Source of the DNA: Leuconostoc palmae
Lineage (GTDB): Bacteria; Bacillota; Bacilli; Lactobacillales; Lactobacillaceae
Length of the DNA stretch: 57,274 nt
Assembly (NCBI RefSeq): GCF_019656075.1
Contig: NZ_BPKZ01000009.1
Location: 1 to 57,274 of the forward strand
Direction: 5' to 3'
The translations under genes were made by a program, and so were the position numbers. Every line of letters starts with the position of its first letter. The stretch's first letter is position 1. The notes beneath the pieces are model-generated. The model saw only the letters and a program-made list of their open reading frames with translations, was not told the DNA's origin and made no database searches. Shown piece by piece: positions 37,134 to 45,801 of the stretch.

Positions 37134-37172
37134 TGTAAAAAAGGTAACTCCATTTTGTAAAGATAGTGTAAA
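37134..37172 (-). promoter_or_regulatory. Pho box (PhoP-binding repeats) before pstS1
   Basis: On the minus strand four hexamers begin exactly 11 bp apart: TTTACA (37167-37172), TTTACA (37156-37161), a degenerate GAGTTA (37145-37150) and TTTACA (37134-37139). This is the spacing of Firmicutes PhoP direct repeats, one helix turn each. The group lies between the end of phoR and pstS1. Confidence 0.85.
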
Positions 37173-37180
37173 GGAAACAT

Positions 37181-38536
37181 TTACAGAGGTAGTATTATTG
37201 TTATAGTTGTCCCAACACCAACTTGCGATGTTACTTTAATCTGACCATTATGTTTGGTAACAATTTCGTTAACAATAGCTAGTCCTAAGCCAGTTCCGCT
37301 TGCTATAGTTCGTTGCCTAGACTCATCACCACGATAAAAGCGTTCAAATATTCTACTTTGTTGATTGGTTGGAATACCTATTCCTGTATCTGAAACTTCT
37401 AATTCCCAATTTTGTTGATTTTTTTTAGCCTGGACAGTTATTGATCCATTCAAAACATTATATTTTACTGCGTTCACTATTAAATTTTGTAAAATAGCGC
37501 TAATTTCGGTATAAATACTATTAATATTAAAGTTTTCATCGATATTATTATGTAATATGACTTTTTTTTCAGGAAATAAGGTTTTAATTTGTTGCCATTG
37601 TTCGCTAACCAGATTTTTAACCGAAAAGTATGTTTGATCCTTACCATCGCGTTGTTGTGCATGAGACAGCGATAGTATGTCATTAACCAAAGATGATAAT
37701 CGATGAGATTCATCAGCAACAATTTGTAAAAATTGCGCTCGCGTTGCTGTATCCTGACCTGCAGGTCCTTGCAATGTCTCTATAAACCCTGTAATAGCCG
37801 TTAAAGGTGTCTTTAGTTCATGTGAGGCATTAGCTAAAAAATCAGACTGCATTTGCTCTATTTGTAAGAGCGTTGTTAAATCATACAGTATAATCATAAC
37901 CTCAGCATTTTGAATATCGCTGGATCTATACAATGTGCTGACGTCATATTGCTTTGTTTCACCGTTAATTTGTAAATTCAAAATTGATTGTTGATTTTTT
38001 TTAGTGTTAAAAGTTTGGTTAATCAATTCTGACAACGTAAACTGCCTGATTACTATACTTTCAGCAATTGGTACTTCTGGTTTATGCATGCCTAAAAGTT
38101 GCGCAGCGGTTTCATTAAATACATCAATAATATGGCGCCGATTAACATTAATAACACCAACCGGTAAACTAGAAAGTAAAGACTGATAATTATTAATGTC
38201 ACGTTCAGTATTTAATTTCATCTGCTTAATATAATTTTGCAATTCATTAAATTCATTAATTAGCGCATAATGTGGCGATCTGTCTTCCGCTACTACGCCT
38301 CTAGGCTCATGATTTTCCCTAGTCATCGCCATTCTATTTTTCATGATTTCCAGTTCACTATTTTTTTGATTTAACCAAAAATATATTAAACAAGAATCCA
38401 CAATAGATACAATAATAGCTCCAAAAAAAATGAGTAGCCATTGATTAATACTAAACTTAAAAACTATCCCAAATAATATAATGACACTGATGTTAATTAT
38501 ATAAAAAATGGATATTTTAAATATTTTTTTTCTCAT
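37181..38536 (-). CDS. phoR: Phosphate regulon sensor histidine kinase PhoR
   Basis: A 451-residue membrane histidine kinase. Two N-terminal helices (IFYIINISVIILFGIVF; WLLIFFGAIIVSIVDSCLIY) have almost nothing outside, so it probably senses Pst/PhoU rather than an external ligand. A PAS domain lies at about residues 110-215. HisKA is FLANASHELKTPLTAITGF, and the ATPase boxes are LQNLIVNAVKYN (N), VSDTGIGIP (G1), IFERFYRGD (F) and GTGLGLAIVNEI (G2). It is separated from its response regulator by pstS2. Confidence 0.93.
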   Translation of the reverse strand: MRKKIFKISIFYIINISVIILFGIVFKFSINQWLLIFFGAIIVSIVDSCLIYFWLNQKNSELEIMKNRMAMTRENHEPRGVVAEDRSPHYALINEFNELQNYIKQMKLNTERDINNYQSLLSSLPVGVINVNRRHIIDVFNETAAQLLGMHKPEVPIAESIVIRQFTLSELINQTFNTKKNQQSILNLQINGETKQYDVSTLYRSSDIQNAEVMIILYDLTTLLQIEQMQSDFLANASHELKTPLTAITGFIETLQGPAGQDTATRAQFLQIVADESHRLSSLVNDILSLSHAQQRDGKDQTYFSVKNLVSEQWQQIKTLFPEKKVILHNNIDENFNINSIYTEISAILQNLIVNAVKYNVLNGSITVQAKKNQQNWELEVSDTGIGIPTNQQSRIFERFYRGDESRQRTIASGTGLGLAIVNEIVTKHNGQIKVTSQVGVGTTITIILPL

Positions 38537-38566
38537 AAATAATTTATCCTCATTATTTATATCATA

Positions 38567-38596
38567 ACAAAAAAGCCCACATAAGCGGACTTTTGT
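38567..38596 (-). terminator. pstS2 terminator
   Basis: On the minus strand AAAAGTCCGC-TTAT-GTGGGCTTTT, with two G-T pairs, is followed by TT; it separates pstS2 from phoR. Confidence 0.75.
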
Positions 38597-38607
38597 TGTA
38601 TTTACAA

Positions 38608-39522
38608 TTAATTTTTAGTTACTTTTCCTAATGAATCACGAGTGACTTTCATATCAGTCAAACCAATGTATCCAAGTTTTGGTACCAAAGTTTTCTGAAC
38701 TTCACTAGTTGAGAAGTAGTCCAAGAATGCCTTTGTTGGGCCAGTTGGTTCTCCCTTAGTATACATATGCTCATATGCCCAAATTGGCCATGAATTATCT
38801 TCAACGTTTTTCTTGTCAGGTGTTACTTTATCAATATTTAACGCTTTAATGCCTGAAGCATCAAGGTATGCAAAGGCAAGATATGAAATGGCACCTGGTG
38901 TTGTTGAAACAATTTTTTGTACAGTTCCATTAGAATCTTGTTCAGTTGTATTAACAGCACTTTGGCCTTCTAAGACGTTCTTTTCGAAAACAGCTCTCGT
39001 TCCAGAACCTGTGGCACGATTAATAACAACAATTTTTTCATCTTTACCACCAACATCTTTCCAGTTAGTTACTTTACCGGTAAAAATGTCACGTAGTTGC
39101 TCTTTTGATAAACTTGAAACTTGAACGTCGGAATTAACAACTGGTGCAATTCCCACAACAGCGACCTTATGATCTTTAAGTTTTGATGCATCTACACCAG
39201 ATTTTTCTTCTGCGAACACATCTGAGTTTCCAATTTGTGCAGAACCACTCGAAACTTGACTCAATCCGGCACCTGAACCACCACCCTGGACAGTAATAGT
39301 TGCCCCTGGATTCTTTTCTTGGAATGATGAAGCAACTTGCTCTGCCAAAGGCTGTAGTGCTGTAGATCCTAGTGCAAGTACTTTCCCACTTACTTTTGTG
39401 GATGATGTTGAACTTGACGACTTAGCATCACTACTACCAGAATGATTAGAATTAGCGTACAATGCGAAACCTGCTGCAATAACAACAACACCGCCTACGA
39501 TTCCAACAACTGTTTTGTTCAT
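38608..39522 (-). CDS. pstS: Phosphate-binding protein PstS (copy 2)
   Basis: A 304-residue paralogue of PstS1, similar along its whole length (ALGSTALQPLAEQVA, VQGGGSGAGLSQVSSG, INRATGSGTRAVFEKN, GAISYLAFAYLD). A hydrophobic N-terminal anchor (VVGIVGGVVVIAAGFALYA) is followed by a Ser-rich linker; again there is no lipobox Cys. The ATG at 39522 has GGGAG 8 nt upstream; the upstream ORF extension is rejected. It lies between phoP and phoR and has its own terminator, so it can be expressed separately. Confidence 0.93.
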   Translation of the reverse strand: MNKTVVGIVGGVVVIAAGFALYANSNHSGSSDAKSSSSTSSTKVSGKVLALGSTALQPLAEQVASSFQEKNPGATITVQGGGSGAGLSQVSSGSAQIGNSDVFAEEKSGVDASKLKDHKVAVVGIAPVVNSDVQVSSLSKEQLRDIFTGKVTNWKDVGGKDEKIVVINRATGSGTRAVFEKNVLEGQSAVNTTEQDSNGTVQKIVSTTPGAISYLAFAYLDASGIKALNIDKVTPDKKNVEDNSWPIWAYEHMYTKGEPTGPTKAFLDYFSTSEVQKTLVPKLGYIGLTDMKVTRDSLGKVTKN

Positions 39523-39665
39523 GAGTAAATCTCCCTTTAATGAGCTATTATGTAGTGTAAACACGGTGTAGTAGAGGCTCTTGGGTGCCTGTCCTTGCTT
39601 ACAAGTTATATAATACGCAAGTTATGTCAATATAAGGGGCAGAAATTAGTCATCGTTGTGCAAAC

Positions 39666-39689
39666 AATTGTAAATATCGATTTACAATT
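39666..39689. repeat. Inverted repeat at the 3' end of phoP
   Basis: AATTGTAAAT-ATCG-ATTTACAATT, a 10-bp perfect arm pair spanning the phoP stop codon. It has no T run, so it is a poor terminator. It contains TTTACA on each strand and could be a PhoP half-site pair or a weak attenuator. Confidence 0.45.
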
Positions 39690-40377
39690 ACGAAACCAAA
39701 GTATAGCCAAATCCACGAACAGTTTTCAAAAGTTGGGGTGCTTTTGGATTTAATTCTATTTTTTCACGTAAATTACTAATATGCATATCTACCATTCGAC
39801 TTTCACCAGTAAATTCATATCCCCAAACAGCTGTTAATATTGTTTCTCGATCAATTACACGTCCAACACGATGTGCAAAATAGAGTAGCAACTCATATTC
39901 GCGTGGTGTCAGCGTTAAAATTTGATTGCTTCTTGTAACAATTTTTTTATTATCATCAATTATAAGGTCTTGTATTTTAATAATATCCCTATCATCAGAT
40001 GATTGTTTATCACTTTGCGATCTTCGCAATACTGCTTTAACACGTGCAACAACTTCTCGTGGACTAAACGGTTTTGTAATGTAATCATCAGCGCCAAGTT
40101 CAAGACCAAAAACACGGTCAAATTCATCACCTTTTGCAGTAACTAAAATAACAGGGGTCTCCACTTTATCTTGACGTAGATTTTTCAGAACGGTCATACC
40201 GTCTAATACAGGTAACATTAAATCTAATAATATCGCATCGCAATCGCTATTACTGGCCATCTGATAGGCAGTCTGTCCATCAGCGGCTACTTCAACATCA
40301 TAGCCATTTTGTTCAAGGTTATACTTCAACAATGTTGAAATGGCAATTTCATCATCAACTACTAAAATTTTTGTCAT
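39688..40377 (-). CDS. phoP: Phosphate regulon response regulator PhoP/PhoB (OmpR family)
   Basis: A 229-residue response regulator. The receiver domain has KILVVDDEIAISTLL, the phosphorylated Asp in AILLDLMLPVLDG and Lys in LVTAKGDEFDRVFGLELGADD. The winged helix ends TPREYELLLYF, VWGYEF and HISNLREKI, then LKTVRGFGYTLVS. The ATG at 40377 has no ribosome binding site and a promoter predicts only about 8 nt of leader. Confidence 0.94.
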   Translation of the reverse strand: MTKILVVDDEIAISTLLKYNLEQNGYDVEVAADGQTAYQMASNSDCDAILLDLMLPVLDGMTVLKNLRQDKVETPVILVTAKGDEFDRVFGLELGADDYITKPFSPREVVARVKAVLRRSQSDKQSSDDRDIIKIQDLIIDDNKKIVTRSNQILTLTPREYELLLYFAHRVGRVIDRETILTAVWGYEFTGESRMVDMHISNLREKIELNPKAPQLLKTVRGFGYTLVS

Positions 40378-40391
40378 GATATCTAAACACA

Positions 40392-40420
40392 TTTATATCT
40401 TTAATGTGTACCCTTTCCAA
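40392..40420 (-). promoter_or_regulatory. phoP promoter with very short predicted leader
   Basis: TTGGAA (40415-40420), a 17-bp spacer and TATAAA (40392-40397). The phoP ATG starts 14 bp past the -10 box, so the mRNA would have about 8 nt before the AUG. Confidence 0.6.
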
Positions 40421-40444
40421 TTCTTTACTTATTTGAATTGTAAC

Positions 40445-40480
40445 AAAAAAAACAGAAACGCCCTAGCATTTCCGTTTTTC
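40445..40480 (-). terminator. recA terminator
   Basis: ACGGAAATGC-TAGG-GCGTTTCTGT on the minus strand (two G-T pairs) is followed by eight T. Confidence 0.85.
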
Positions 40481-40490
40481 TTTACCTGAT

Positions 40491-41642
40491 TTATACAATT
40501 GGTTCATCCGTTAAGTCATCATTATCTGATAAAAGAGATACTTCATCGATAGTATCAGTTGGCTTTTTTTCAGTAGTCAACACATCATCATCAAGTAATT
40601 CGTCATCACCAATACCAAAAGCACTACGCACTTGCTCATAAATTGTTTGACGCATTTCAGCATTTTCCGGTGCATCCAAAAACTCTTTAGCTTTTTCCCT
40701 ACCTTGCCCAATTTTGACATCACCGTAATAATAAAACGCACCAGCCTTACGAATAATTTCTTGTTCAGCACCTAAATCTAAAATTTCGCCTGTTTGAGAA
40801 ACGCCTTTACCATACATAATATCAATTTCTGCAACTTTAAACGGTGGCGCAACTTTATTTTTAACTACTTTTACTTTTGTCAAATTTCCAGTAATATCTG
40901 TGCCATCTTTTATTTGTGTTGATTTTCTGACTTCTAATCTAATTGTTGAATAAAATTTTAATGCACGTCCACCCGGAGTCGTTTCTGGATTTCCAAACAT
41001 AACACCTATTTTTTCACGAATTTGATTAATAAAAATTGCAATTGTGCCTGTTCGATTAAGTGTTCCAGCAAGTTTTCTCAATGCTTGACTCATCAAACGC
41101 GCTTGTAAACCAACGTGAGAGTCTCCCATCTCACCTTCAATTTCAGCACGAGGAACCAATGCAGCAACAGAATCCACAACAATGATATCAACTGCTCCAG
41201 ATTGTACCAAAGCATCTGCAATTTCTAGCCCTTGTTCACCAGTATCTGGCTGTGATAAAAGGAGCTCGTCTTTCTTAACACCAAGCGCCTCAGCATATTT
41301 AACATCTAAAGCATTTTCCGCATCAATATACGCTGCAGTACCTCCGGCTTTCTGCACTTCAGCAACAGCATGTAATGCCATAGTTGTTTTACCAGATGAT
41401 TCTGGCCCATATATTTCGATTATCCTACCTTTAGGATAACCACCTACTCCAAGAGCAACATCTAACTTAACAGACCCCGATGGATAGGTTTCAACCTGAA
41501 CTTGAGCATTATCACCCAAAACCATTACTGATCCTTTTCCAAAGTTCTTTTCAATCTTTTTTAAGGCCTCGTCTAATGCCGCCTTACGGCCATCTGTTTG
41601 ACTATTTTTATCATCTTTTTTGGCTGTTTTTTTTGTTACCAT
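40491..41642 (-). CDS. recA: Recombinase RecA
   Basis: Strand-exchange protein and SOS coprotease, 383 residues. Walker A is [19 protein letters not shown], Walker [22 protein letters not shown]1 [20 protein letters not shown], and L2 includes [16 protein letters not shown]. An acidic C-terminal tail ([16 protein letters not shown]) is typical. The ribosome binding site AAGGAG is 11 nt upstream. It is controlled by the SOS box at 41713-41726. Confidence 0.97.
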   Translation of the reverse strand: MVTKKTAKKDDKNSQTDGRKAALDEALKKIEKNFGKGSVMVLGDNAQVQVETYPSGSVKLDVALGVGGYPKGRIIEIYGPESSGKTTMALHAVAEVQKAGGTAAYIDAENALDVKYAEALGVKKDELLLSQPDTGEQGLEIADALVQSGAVDIIVVDSVAALVPRAEIEGEMGDSHVGLQARLMSQALRKLAGTLNRTGTIAIFINQIREKIGVMFGNPETTPGGRALKFYSTIRLEVRKSTQIKDGTDITGNLTKVKVVKNKVAPPFKVAEIDIMYGKGVSQTGEILDLGAEQEIIRKAGAFYYYGDVKIGQGREKAKEFLDAPENAEMRQTIYEQVRSAFGIGDDELLDDDVLTTEKKPTDTIDEVSLLSDNDDLTDEPIV

Positions 41643-41712
41643 TTTTATGCTAACTCCTTTTATCTTACTTCAATAGTTTAACTTGTTATACCACCAAAAG
41701 CAAGTATTTTGA

Positions 41713-41726
41713 CGAACAATTGTTCG
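41713..41726 (-). promoter_or_regulatory. SOS (LexA/DinR) box of recA
   Basis: CGAACAATTGTTCG is a perfect match to the palindromic Gram-positive LexA box. An overlapping run of further half-sites (CGTTCGTGTTCG, 41725-41736) follows. A TGGTATAAC extended -10-like box lies about 30 bp downstream toward recA. Confidence 0.9.
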
Positions 41727-41754
41727 TTCGTGTTCGTCTTTGTTTTATAATACG

Positions 41755-41777
41755 AAAAAAACGCCAAAGGCGCTTTT
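41755..41777 (-). terminator. pgsA terminator
   Basis: CGCC-TTT-GGCG on the minus strand followed by seven T; it overlaps the end of pgsA. Confidence 0.85.
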
Positions 41778-42357
41778 ATAAACCATCTGAAAATACATCC
41801 CGATTTTTCCAAAAATAATCCAATCCTGAGTAAATTGTAAAAATAACTGCTATCCAAAGTAAAACTTGCCCGATAGGAAAATGCACTACAGTAAATGGCA
41901 CATTATTGAGATATAAAAATATAATTGCAAACATTTGCGAGAATGTTTTAATTTTACCCGGCATTTGAGCTGCCAATATTTTACCATCATTTTCGACAAT
42001 AAGTGTCCTCAATCCTGTAATGGCTAACTCTCTGATAATAATCACAGAAGTCATCCATGCAGGTACAACAGTAAATGCTGTTAAAAAAATTAAGGCTGTC
42101 ATAACTAGCAGCTTATCTGCTAAAGGATCAGCAAATTTCCCAAAATTAGTTACCAAATGTCGACGTCTGGCAATTTGTCCATCTAAGAAATCTGTCAATG
42201 CGGCAACAGCAAAAATAATTGCGGCTATCAACCAATTAGTTGGCAGACTTGTATTGGCAATTAATATTGTGTGCCAAGTATAAGGGACAGTTAATACTAA
42301 AATGAATACTGGTATTAAAATAATACGAAAAACAGTTAGTTGATTAGGTAAATTCAT
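41776..42357 (-). CDS. pgsA: CDP-diacylglycerol--glycerol-3-phosphate 3-phosphatidyltransferase
   Basis: Makes phosphatidylglycerol phosphate, the committed step to phosphatidylglycerol and cardiolipin. The CDP-alcohol phosphotransferase motif D-G-x2-A-R-x8-G-x3-D-x3-D is DGQIARRRHLVTNFGKFADPLAD (quoted as FLDGQIARRR and FGKFADPLADK). It is 193 residues with five to six helices. It follows rodZ by 9 bp. The cls gene of the same pathway is at 45798-47252. Confidence 0.96.
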   Translation of the reverse strand: MNLPNQLTVFRIILIPVFILVLTVPYTWHTILIANTSLPTNWLIAAIIFAVAALTDFLDGQIARRRHLVTNFGKFADPLADKLLVMTALIFLTAFTVVPAWMTSVIIIRELAITGLRTLIVENDGKILAAQMPGKIKTFSQMFAIIFLYLNNVPFTVVHFPIGQVLLWIAVIFTIYSGLDYFWKNRDVFSDGL

Positions 42358-42366
42358 ATTTTCCTC

Positions 42367-43245
42367 TTATTGATTTAAATTAAACAAAACATTCCAAAAT
42401 GGTGTTGCCGAGCTAATTACGGAAACTTTCTCATCATCAAATGTCATTACTGCATTCGAAACGTTTGAAAATTGAACATTCACTGATTCACTTCCCGCAG
42501 GAATATCAACAGTTTTGTTCGTCGTAACTAACTCATTTAGTAACACGTTTGATCCAATGGAAACTTTGACATTTGTACCAGATCCTTGTGCTGACACTTT
42601 AATATGATGCGTATTTTTACTTTGCCCAGAAATATTGTATATTGTTGTCTGTAACTCTGTATTTTGTTCTGGTGTGCCTAACTTCACCACTTTTTCAGAT
42701 TTTTTAGTTGTTTTTTTATCAACAGATTTTGATGATTGCACTGATTTATTAGATGATGACGTAGGCACTGATGAATTTGATACAGAAACCTTATCAGTAT
42801 CATTTGGTTGCTGTCCACTTTGGGATAAACGTGTTAACCCAAACCACACTAAAATCAAAACTACAACCACAAAAAAACCAATCCAAATAGAAGGCAGCAT
42901 ATTTGATAGACGAGACTTAGTTGATAATTTAGTCTCTTTACCTGCCCTGACAACGCCATCTGTATCCCTGTGCGCACGCGTTAAATTATTCGTACGAGAA
43001 ATAGAAGCAGGACGCGTTTCACCAAGCACTTCTTCCGGATTCAAGTTGACAGCCATAGCATACTGTCTAATAAATGCACGTACGTAAAAATCACCGGGAA
43101 GCACACTTAAATTATTGGTCTCTATTGCTTCTAAATATTTCACTTGTATTTTAGTGATGTCTTGAATGTCATCTAAAGTAAGATGTTTTACTAATCTTGC
43201 TGACTTCAGTTGCTCACCAATTTGTTGTGTTAAAGTTTCACTCAT
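42367..43245 (-). CDS. rodZ: RodZ-like helix-turn-helix membrane protein
   Basis: A 292-residue protein. A cytoplasmic HTH_25 domain (QIGEQLKSARLVKHLTLDDI, VKYLEAIETNNLSVLPGDFY) is followed by a linker, one transmembrane helix (IWIGFFVVVVLILVWFGL), a Ser/Lys-rich spacer and an extracellular DUF4115 beta domain. RodZ ties MreB filaments to the wall-synthesis machinery; mreBCD lies 7 kb away. It follows ymfH, as in Bacillus. Confidence 0.92.
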   Translation of the reverse strand: MSETLTQQIGEQLKSARLVKHLTLDDIQDITKIQVKYLEAIETNNLSVLPGDFYVRAFIRQYAMAVNLNPEEVLGETRPASISRTNNLTRAHRDTDGVVRAGKETKLSTKSRLSNMLPSIWIGFFVVVVLILVWFGLTRLSQSGQQPNDTDKVSVSNSSVPTSSSNKSVQSSKSVDKKTTKKSEKVVKLGTPEQNTELQTTIYNISGQSKNTHHIKVSAQGSGTNVKVSIGSNVLLNELVTTNKTVDIPAGSESVNVQFSNVSNAVMTFDDEKVSVISSATPFWNVLFNLNQ

Positions 43246-43258
43246 AATTTTTCCAATA

Positions 43259-44530
43259 TTATTTTTTTAAAATAAAACGTTGCAATTCAAAATTTTTATA
43301 GACTATTTCTGAAAGATCTAATACGTCATTATACGTAATTTTTTGTAACAACATAATTTTATCAAACAAATTATTGCCAAACAAAATGTCATCTCCTCTA
43401 AGAGCAATACTCTCTAAGCTATTAAGACGTTGAATTCCTTCTCCAAGCGTTGCTCTCTTTAAAGCATTGAAAGTCAACTCTTGATTTGACAACACCTCTT
43501 TATAGTTAGTAATGTGTTTGTAAATCTCTGTCGTTAGCGTTTCATATTCGGTAGTTTCTGAAAAAAAACTGATAAATTGATACGGGTACATCATATCGAA
43601 AGACGTTTCAAACTCTGTATCTATAATACCTTTATTATACAGTTTTTGATACCAATCTGTATGTTCTCCAAACATCATATCTAATAAAATGTCAGCAACT
43701 AATCCAATTTTGGTTGCTTCTTTACCTGTGATGTGATTATCTGGCAAACGTATACCTAACGCAATTTTAGGTCTTGAAACGTCAAAATGTTGAATTTTTA
43801 TTTTCATTTGTGTTTCTGGTAATGTATTTTGTATCACGTTAACTTGACAAGAATTAATTGTTTTATGCTTTTGATTAGATTTGATAATGGCTAGTGTTTC
43901 TTGTGGATCAAAAGCGCCCACTATTTGTAAAGTTAACTGGCTAGGTTGATAAAAAGCTTGGTGTATTTGATAGAGTAACTCAGGTGTTATCTTGGCAATC
44001 GAATCCTGCGTTCCTGCGATATCATATGAGATTGCAGAATTAGGATACAACGTCTGTAGTAGCCCCATGTAGACAATCCAATTAACATCATCTTCATACA
44101 TTTTAATTTCTTGACCAATAATTCCTTGCTCTTTTGCTACTGTCTCATTTGTAAAATAAGGTGTTTGAACAAAGTCTAATAAATGAATTAACGCTGGTTT
44201 AAAATTACTTGTTGAAGAAAACAAATAGCTTGTTTGGTATTGATTTGTAAACGCATTAGCATCAGCACCTAATTCGCCAAACCGAGAAAAAGCATCACCG
44301 TCTTCTTTTTCAAACAATTTATGTTCTAAAAAGTGTGCTGTTCCTGCGGGAATATCAATCAACTTACCATCATCAATGCTAAAGTGTTGGTGCAAGGAAC
44401 CAAATGGTGTTGTCAAAACAGCAAATGTCTTGTGATAATCATTTTTTGGTACCATCGTAATTTTCAAGCCATTATCAAGTGTCTCTGAGATAACTGTTTC
44501 TTTTAATTGTTCGTATTTCTTTATTTTCAT
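43259..44530 (-). CDS. ymfH: M16 family peptidase-like protein YmfH
   Basis: A 423-residue member of the insulinase (M16) family with an intact zinc motif HFLEHKLFEK. It is adjacent to its partner YmfF with a 4-bp overlap (ATGA). In Bacillus the ymfF-ymfH region is linked to the 5-aminopentanol modification of elongation factor P; the physiological substrate is not clear. It precedes rodZ-pgsA-recA. Confidence 0.9.
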   Translation of the reverse strand: MKIKKYEQLKETVISETLDNGLKITMVPKNDYHKTFAVLTTPFGSLHQHFSIDDGKLIDIPAGTAHFLEHKLFEKEDGDAFSRFGELGADANAFTNQYQTSYLFSSTSNFKPALIHLLDFVQTPYFTNETVAKEQGIIGQEIKMYEDDVNWIVYMGLLQTLYPNSAISYDIAGTQDSIAKITPELLYQIHQAFYQPSQLTLQIVGAFDPQETLAIIKSNQKHKTINSCQVNVIQNTLPETQMKIKIQHFDVSRPKIALGIRLPDNHITGKEATKIGLVADILLDMMFGEHTDWYQKLYNKGIIDTEFETSFDMMYPYQFISFFSETTEYETLTTEIYKHITNYKEVLSNQELTFNALKRATLGEGIQRLNSLESIALRGDDILFGNNLFDKIMLLQKITYNDVLDLSEIVYKNFELQRFILKK

Positions 44531-45801
44531 TTTGAGGTCTCGGGAATTAATGTGAATTTAGCCTGTAAAGTTACTTCTTTAGCTAAGTCAGCAACATCTT
44601 CGATTGATACATTCTCAACAGCATTTACCCATTCCTGAATACTTATTGTTCGTTGTGTTAAAATGCGCAAAAATGCTAATGACATCTCACTACTAGGGGA
44701 ATCTTGTTGGCTTAAGTAATCATTGATAATAGATGTCTTAATCGCAGATAAAGTTGATTGATCAAATTGACCTAGTTGAATTTTCTTTAATTCTTCTTGA
44801 ATCATTTTATCTGCCCGTTCAACATCATCTACGGACAGCCCTGCAATAACTGATAACATACCAGTATCATGTTGCCAACGTGAATAAATACTATAAGCTA
44901 AAGAAGCTTTTTCACGAACATTCATAAATAACTTTGATAATGGTGAACCACCATATAACGCGTTAAAAACGATTGCTGTAAAGCGACGTGGGTCATTTGG
45001 TTTCAAACTTAATTGATATGATAAAGTCAAAACTGCCTGATTAATGTCAGATTGTTTTTCTACTACGTGTTCGAATTGTGTCCTCTTCTTTTGACGGTAG
45101 AAAGGTGTCTCTACTGTTGAATCCCGATTAGTCAGTGGCCAACGTTTAACCAGTTCTTCAACTTCATTTCCTGATATGTCGCCAAAAACAACAATATTGA
45201 TATTATCATTGTTAATCATGTTTGTATATGTTTTTAATAGACCGGAACTAGTTATTTTTTTAGCGTATTCAACTGAACCCAAAGCAGGTAATTGAAGGGC
45301 TCGGTTTTCATAAGTTATCGCACGTAATTTACTTAAAGCATAACGTTTCTTATCTTCATTAATTGAAGTAATTTCATTTATGAGACTTTGTCGTTCTTGA
45401 TTAAATACTGCTGTATCAAAATGCTCGTCTAAAATCAAGGGATCAAAAATCATGTCTTCCATAAATTGGAAAGCCATAGACATTAAATTATTATTCTCGC
45501 TGTTAGCAACATATGTAGGCGCTGGTAATTGCAAATTATAGCGCACATGATGTGTTTGGCCAAATCGAATAACATCGGTTTGAAATTGTGCACCATAGAG
45601 TTCAATTGTTTTTTTAGCTACCGCTTGCTGAGTTGGATATTTTTGCGAACTTACAGCTGTAACATAAGTTAGCAAAGCTCGTGAGGATAAATCCGTGACA
45701 TCTATAGGCGCACAAAAATCAACTGCGATGTTTAGTGTTTTAAATTGTGTTGTTGGCATTAACACTAAGTTAACACCCTTTTTAATCATTATTTTTTTCA
45801 T
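44527..45801 (-). CDS. ymfF: M16 family peptidase-like protein YmfF (inactive partner)
   Basis: A 424-residue M16-fold protein. There is no HxxEH zinc motif in its N-terminal domain, so it is probably the non-catalytic partner of YmfH, as in other M16 pairs. Recognisable parts are NINIVVFGDISGNEVEEL and LNALYGGSPLSKLFMNVREK with ASLAYSIYSRW, the M16 C-terminal signature. It overlaps the cls stop by 4 bp. Confidence 0.9.
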   Translation of the reverse strand: MKKIMIKKGVNLVLMPTTQFKTLNIAVDFCAPIDVTDLSSRALLTYVTAVSSQKYPTQQAVAKKTIELYGAQFQTDVIRFGQTHHVRYNLQLPAPTYVANSENNNLMSMAFQFMEDMIFDPLILDEHFDTAVFNQERQSLINEITSINEDKKRYALSKLRAITYENRALQLPALGSVEYAKKITSSGLLKTYTNMINNDNINIVVFGDISGNEVEELVKRWPLTNRDSTVETPFYRQKKRTQFEHVVEKQSDINQAVLTLSYQLSLKPNDPRRFTAIVFNALYGGSPLSKLFMNVREKASLAYSIYSRWQHDTGMLSVIAGLSVDDVERADKMIQEELKKIQLGQFDQSTLSAIKTSIINDYLSQQDSPSSEMSLAFLRILTQRTISIQEWVNAVENVSIEDVADLAKEVTLQAKFTLIPETSK

